From an uncultured Lachnospiraceae bacterium (GTDB lineage Bacteria > Bacillota > Clostridia > Lachnospirales > Lachnospiraceae), in assembly GCA_910579285.1 (NCBI GenBank), contig CAJTTT010000033.1, forward strand, positions 1-30,869: a DNA stretch of 30,869 bases. The letters are read 5' to 3'. Made by a program: the position numbers and the translations under genes. Positions 30,318 to 30,869 of this stretch are shown in pieces. The notes beneath the pieces were generated by a model. The model was given only the letters and a program-made list of their open reading frames with translations. It ran no database searches and was not told the origin of the DNA. How positions within the stretch are numbered: position 1 is the first letter of the stretch; the number at the start of each line of letters is the position of its first letter.

Positions 30318-30420
30318 ATTTGTAATCCAAGACTCCCGTTTTGTAAGTAAAAATCTACTTTTGTAAACGAGATTCTCATTTTGTAAATGAAAATCCCCTT
30401 TTGTAAGCGAAATTCCCGGA
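30318..30420. repeat. 20-bp-period array of TTTTGTAA motifs
   Basis: TTTTGTAA begins at 30339, 30359, 30379 and 30399, exactly 20 bases apart, and a variant ATTTGTAA begins at 30318. Between copies a looser GA-A-TC-C pattern recurs (GAGATTCTCA, GAAAATCCCC, GCGAAATTCCC). Twenty bases is about two helical turns, so the motifs face the same side of the DNA. The minus-strand frame that reads through is repetitive but has no RBS, and the period is not a multiple of three. It lies upstream of the XRE operon. Confidence 0.9.
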
Positions 30421-30428
30421 TTTTCATC

Positions 30429-30580
30429 TGTACCTTGATATGTTATAATGCGTTTAGCAGGAAATATGCGTACAAAAACCAGAGATCAATTCCCGCTCGA
30501 AATTTTTGTATTCGGAGAATCCATCCCTTTTTTGATGGGATCAGGTTGCTTTTCTCTGGCGGTCTATGCAGATTTAACTG
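30429..30580. other. Interval between repeat array and transposase, probable IS end
   Basis: About 150 bases with no gene. It probably contains the end of the insertion sequence, but its terminal inverted repeat cannot be assigned because the other end lies outside the window. CCATC-GATGG around TTTTTT (near 30517-30537) is a small hairpin. Confidence 0.35.
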
Positions 30581-30869
30581 TTACTTTTTGAGAAGTTTCG
30601 GCTTTAGGATGATGTCCCCGGCGGCTACCGATGCACATCCCAGTTTCTTTAGCAGGTCTTCTCCGTAATAAAAGCTGAACGCGTCGTAAGGGCTACGGTT
30701 GTTCAGCTTTTTTCTTTTGTACGAGTTGATGTGGTCCATCATCAGGAAGATATCCTTCTGAGTCAGGTTATCAAAGCTTGTCCCTTTGGGAAGGATACGC
30801 CGGATCAGTTCATGGTTGACCTCACAGGCTCCTTTCTGGTATGGGCACCCTGCATCACAGTAAAAGATG
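30581..30869 (-). mobile_element. IS30-family transposase, C-terminal part (cut by window edge)
   Basis: About 95 residues of the C-terminus are visible, reading in from the edge as IFYCDAGCPYQKGACEVNHE, then LIRRILPKGTSFDNLTQ and INSYKRKKLNNRSPYDAF, and ending at stop TAA (30583-30581). The segments match the IS30 family closely, including the last catalytic acid (Glu in ACEVNHELIRR) and the RKKLN-RSP motif. There is no frameshift in the visible part. The N-terminal helix-turn-helix and the first two catalytic Asp residues lie beyond the window, so activity cannot be judged. Confidence 0.9.

Noticed and set aside
30318..30420. 20-bp repeats considered as CRISPR or as coding for a repeat protein
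   Set aside because: Units are directly adjacent and degenerate with no constant spacers; the period is not a multiple of three and the minus-strand frame (to 30427) has no RBS.

Overview
The window reads as a chromosomal segment of a Gram-positive anaerobe of the class Clostridia, most likely a Lachnospiraceae gut commensal. The evidence is family content rather than a marker gene: DUF4250, DUF4364, DUF1385, DUF975 and DUF5722 proteins, a corrinoid-activating 2Fe-2S/ASKHA protein, a CIRCE-controlled clpB, and a rpmE-DUF1385-prmC-prfA block next to rho. Ribosome binding sites are strong AGGAGG types. The core is moderately GC-rich. The first ~700 bases and the stretch around 30.1-30.5 kb are visibly AT-rich and look like accessory edges; the right edge lies inside an IS30-family transposase.

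Layout. 1-780: AT-rich, nearly gene-free, with a small doubtful ORF, a 26-codon ORF with a very strong RBS, and an intrinsic terminator just before rtcB. 781-2496: rtcB-prfH, a predicted RNA ligase plus release-factor-like ribosome rescue pair. 2520-5417: clpB behind a CIRCE operator that overlaps its promoter, closed by a terminator. 5736-8998: MccF-like S66 peptidase, DUF4250 protein, and a corrinoid-activation protein that probably starts at an overlapping TTG. 9083-14859: an envelope-oriented group (DUF975 membrane protein, OmpR-type response regulator, sensor kinase, polysaccharide deacetylase, membrane-anchored DUF5722 protein). 14872-16569 on the minus strand: DUF4364 protein and malic enzyme. 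16871-21818: rho, rpmE with a structured leader, DUF1385, prmC, prfA, followed by a 57-bp tandem repeat derived from the prfA 3' end and a strong terminator. 22149-23612: a promoter, a folded leader and a hemerythrin/CheX-like/receiver fusion. 23721-28365: XRE membrane regulator, three-domain S1 protein, HAD phosphatase, small membrane peptide, isochorismatase-type hydrolase, endonuclease III and an unrecognised protein. 28422-30121 on the minus strand: an XRE regulator, a membrane protein and a CPBP protease. 30318-30420: a 20-bp-period repeat array. 30581-end: truncated IS30-family transposase.

How it fits together. Protein-synthesis termination and rescue dominate: prfA and its GGQ methyltransferase prmC, rho and L31 in one block, and a second GGQ protein (PrfH) coupled to RtcB in another. 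The most interesting hypotheses are (i) rtcB-prfH expressed through a leader ORF plus terminator, so that ribosome damage could control its own repair operon; (ii) the hemerythrin-CheX-like-receiver fusion behind a folded leader; (iii) the helically phased 20-bp repeat array beside the XRE operon and IS; and (iv) the 57-bp repeat that duplicates the prfA stop region. None could be tested here by database search or folding software; all calls come from reading the sequence.
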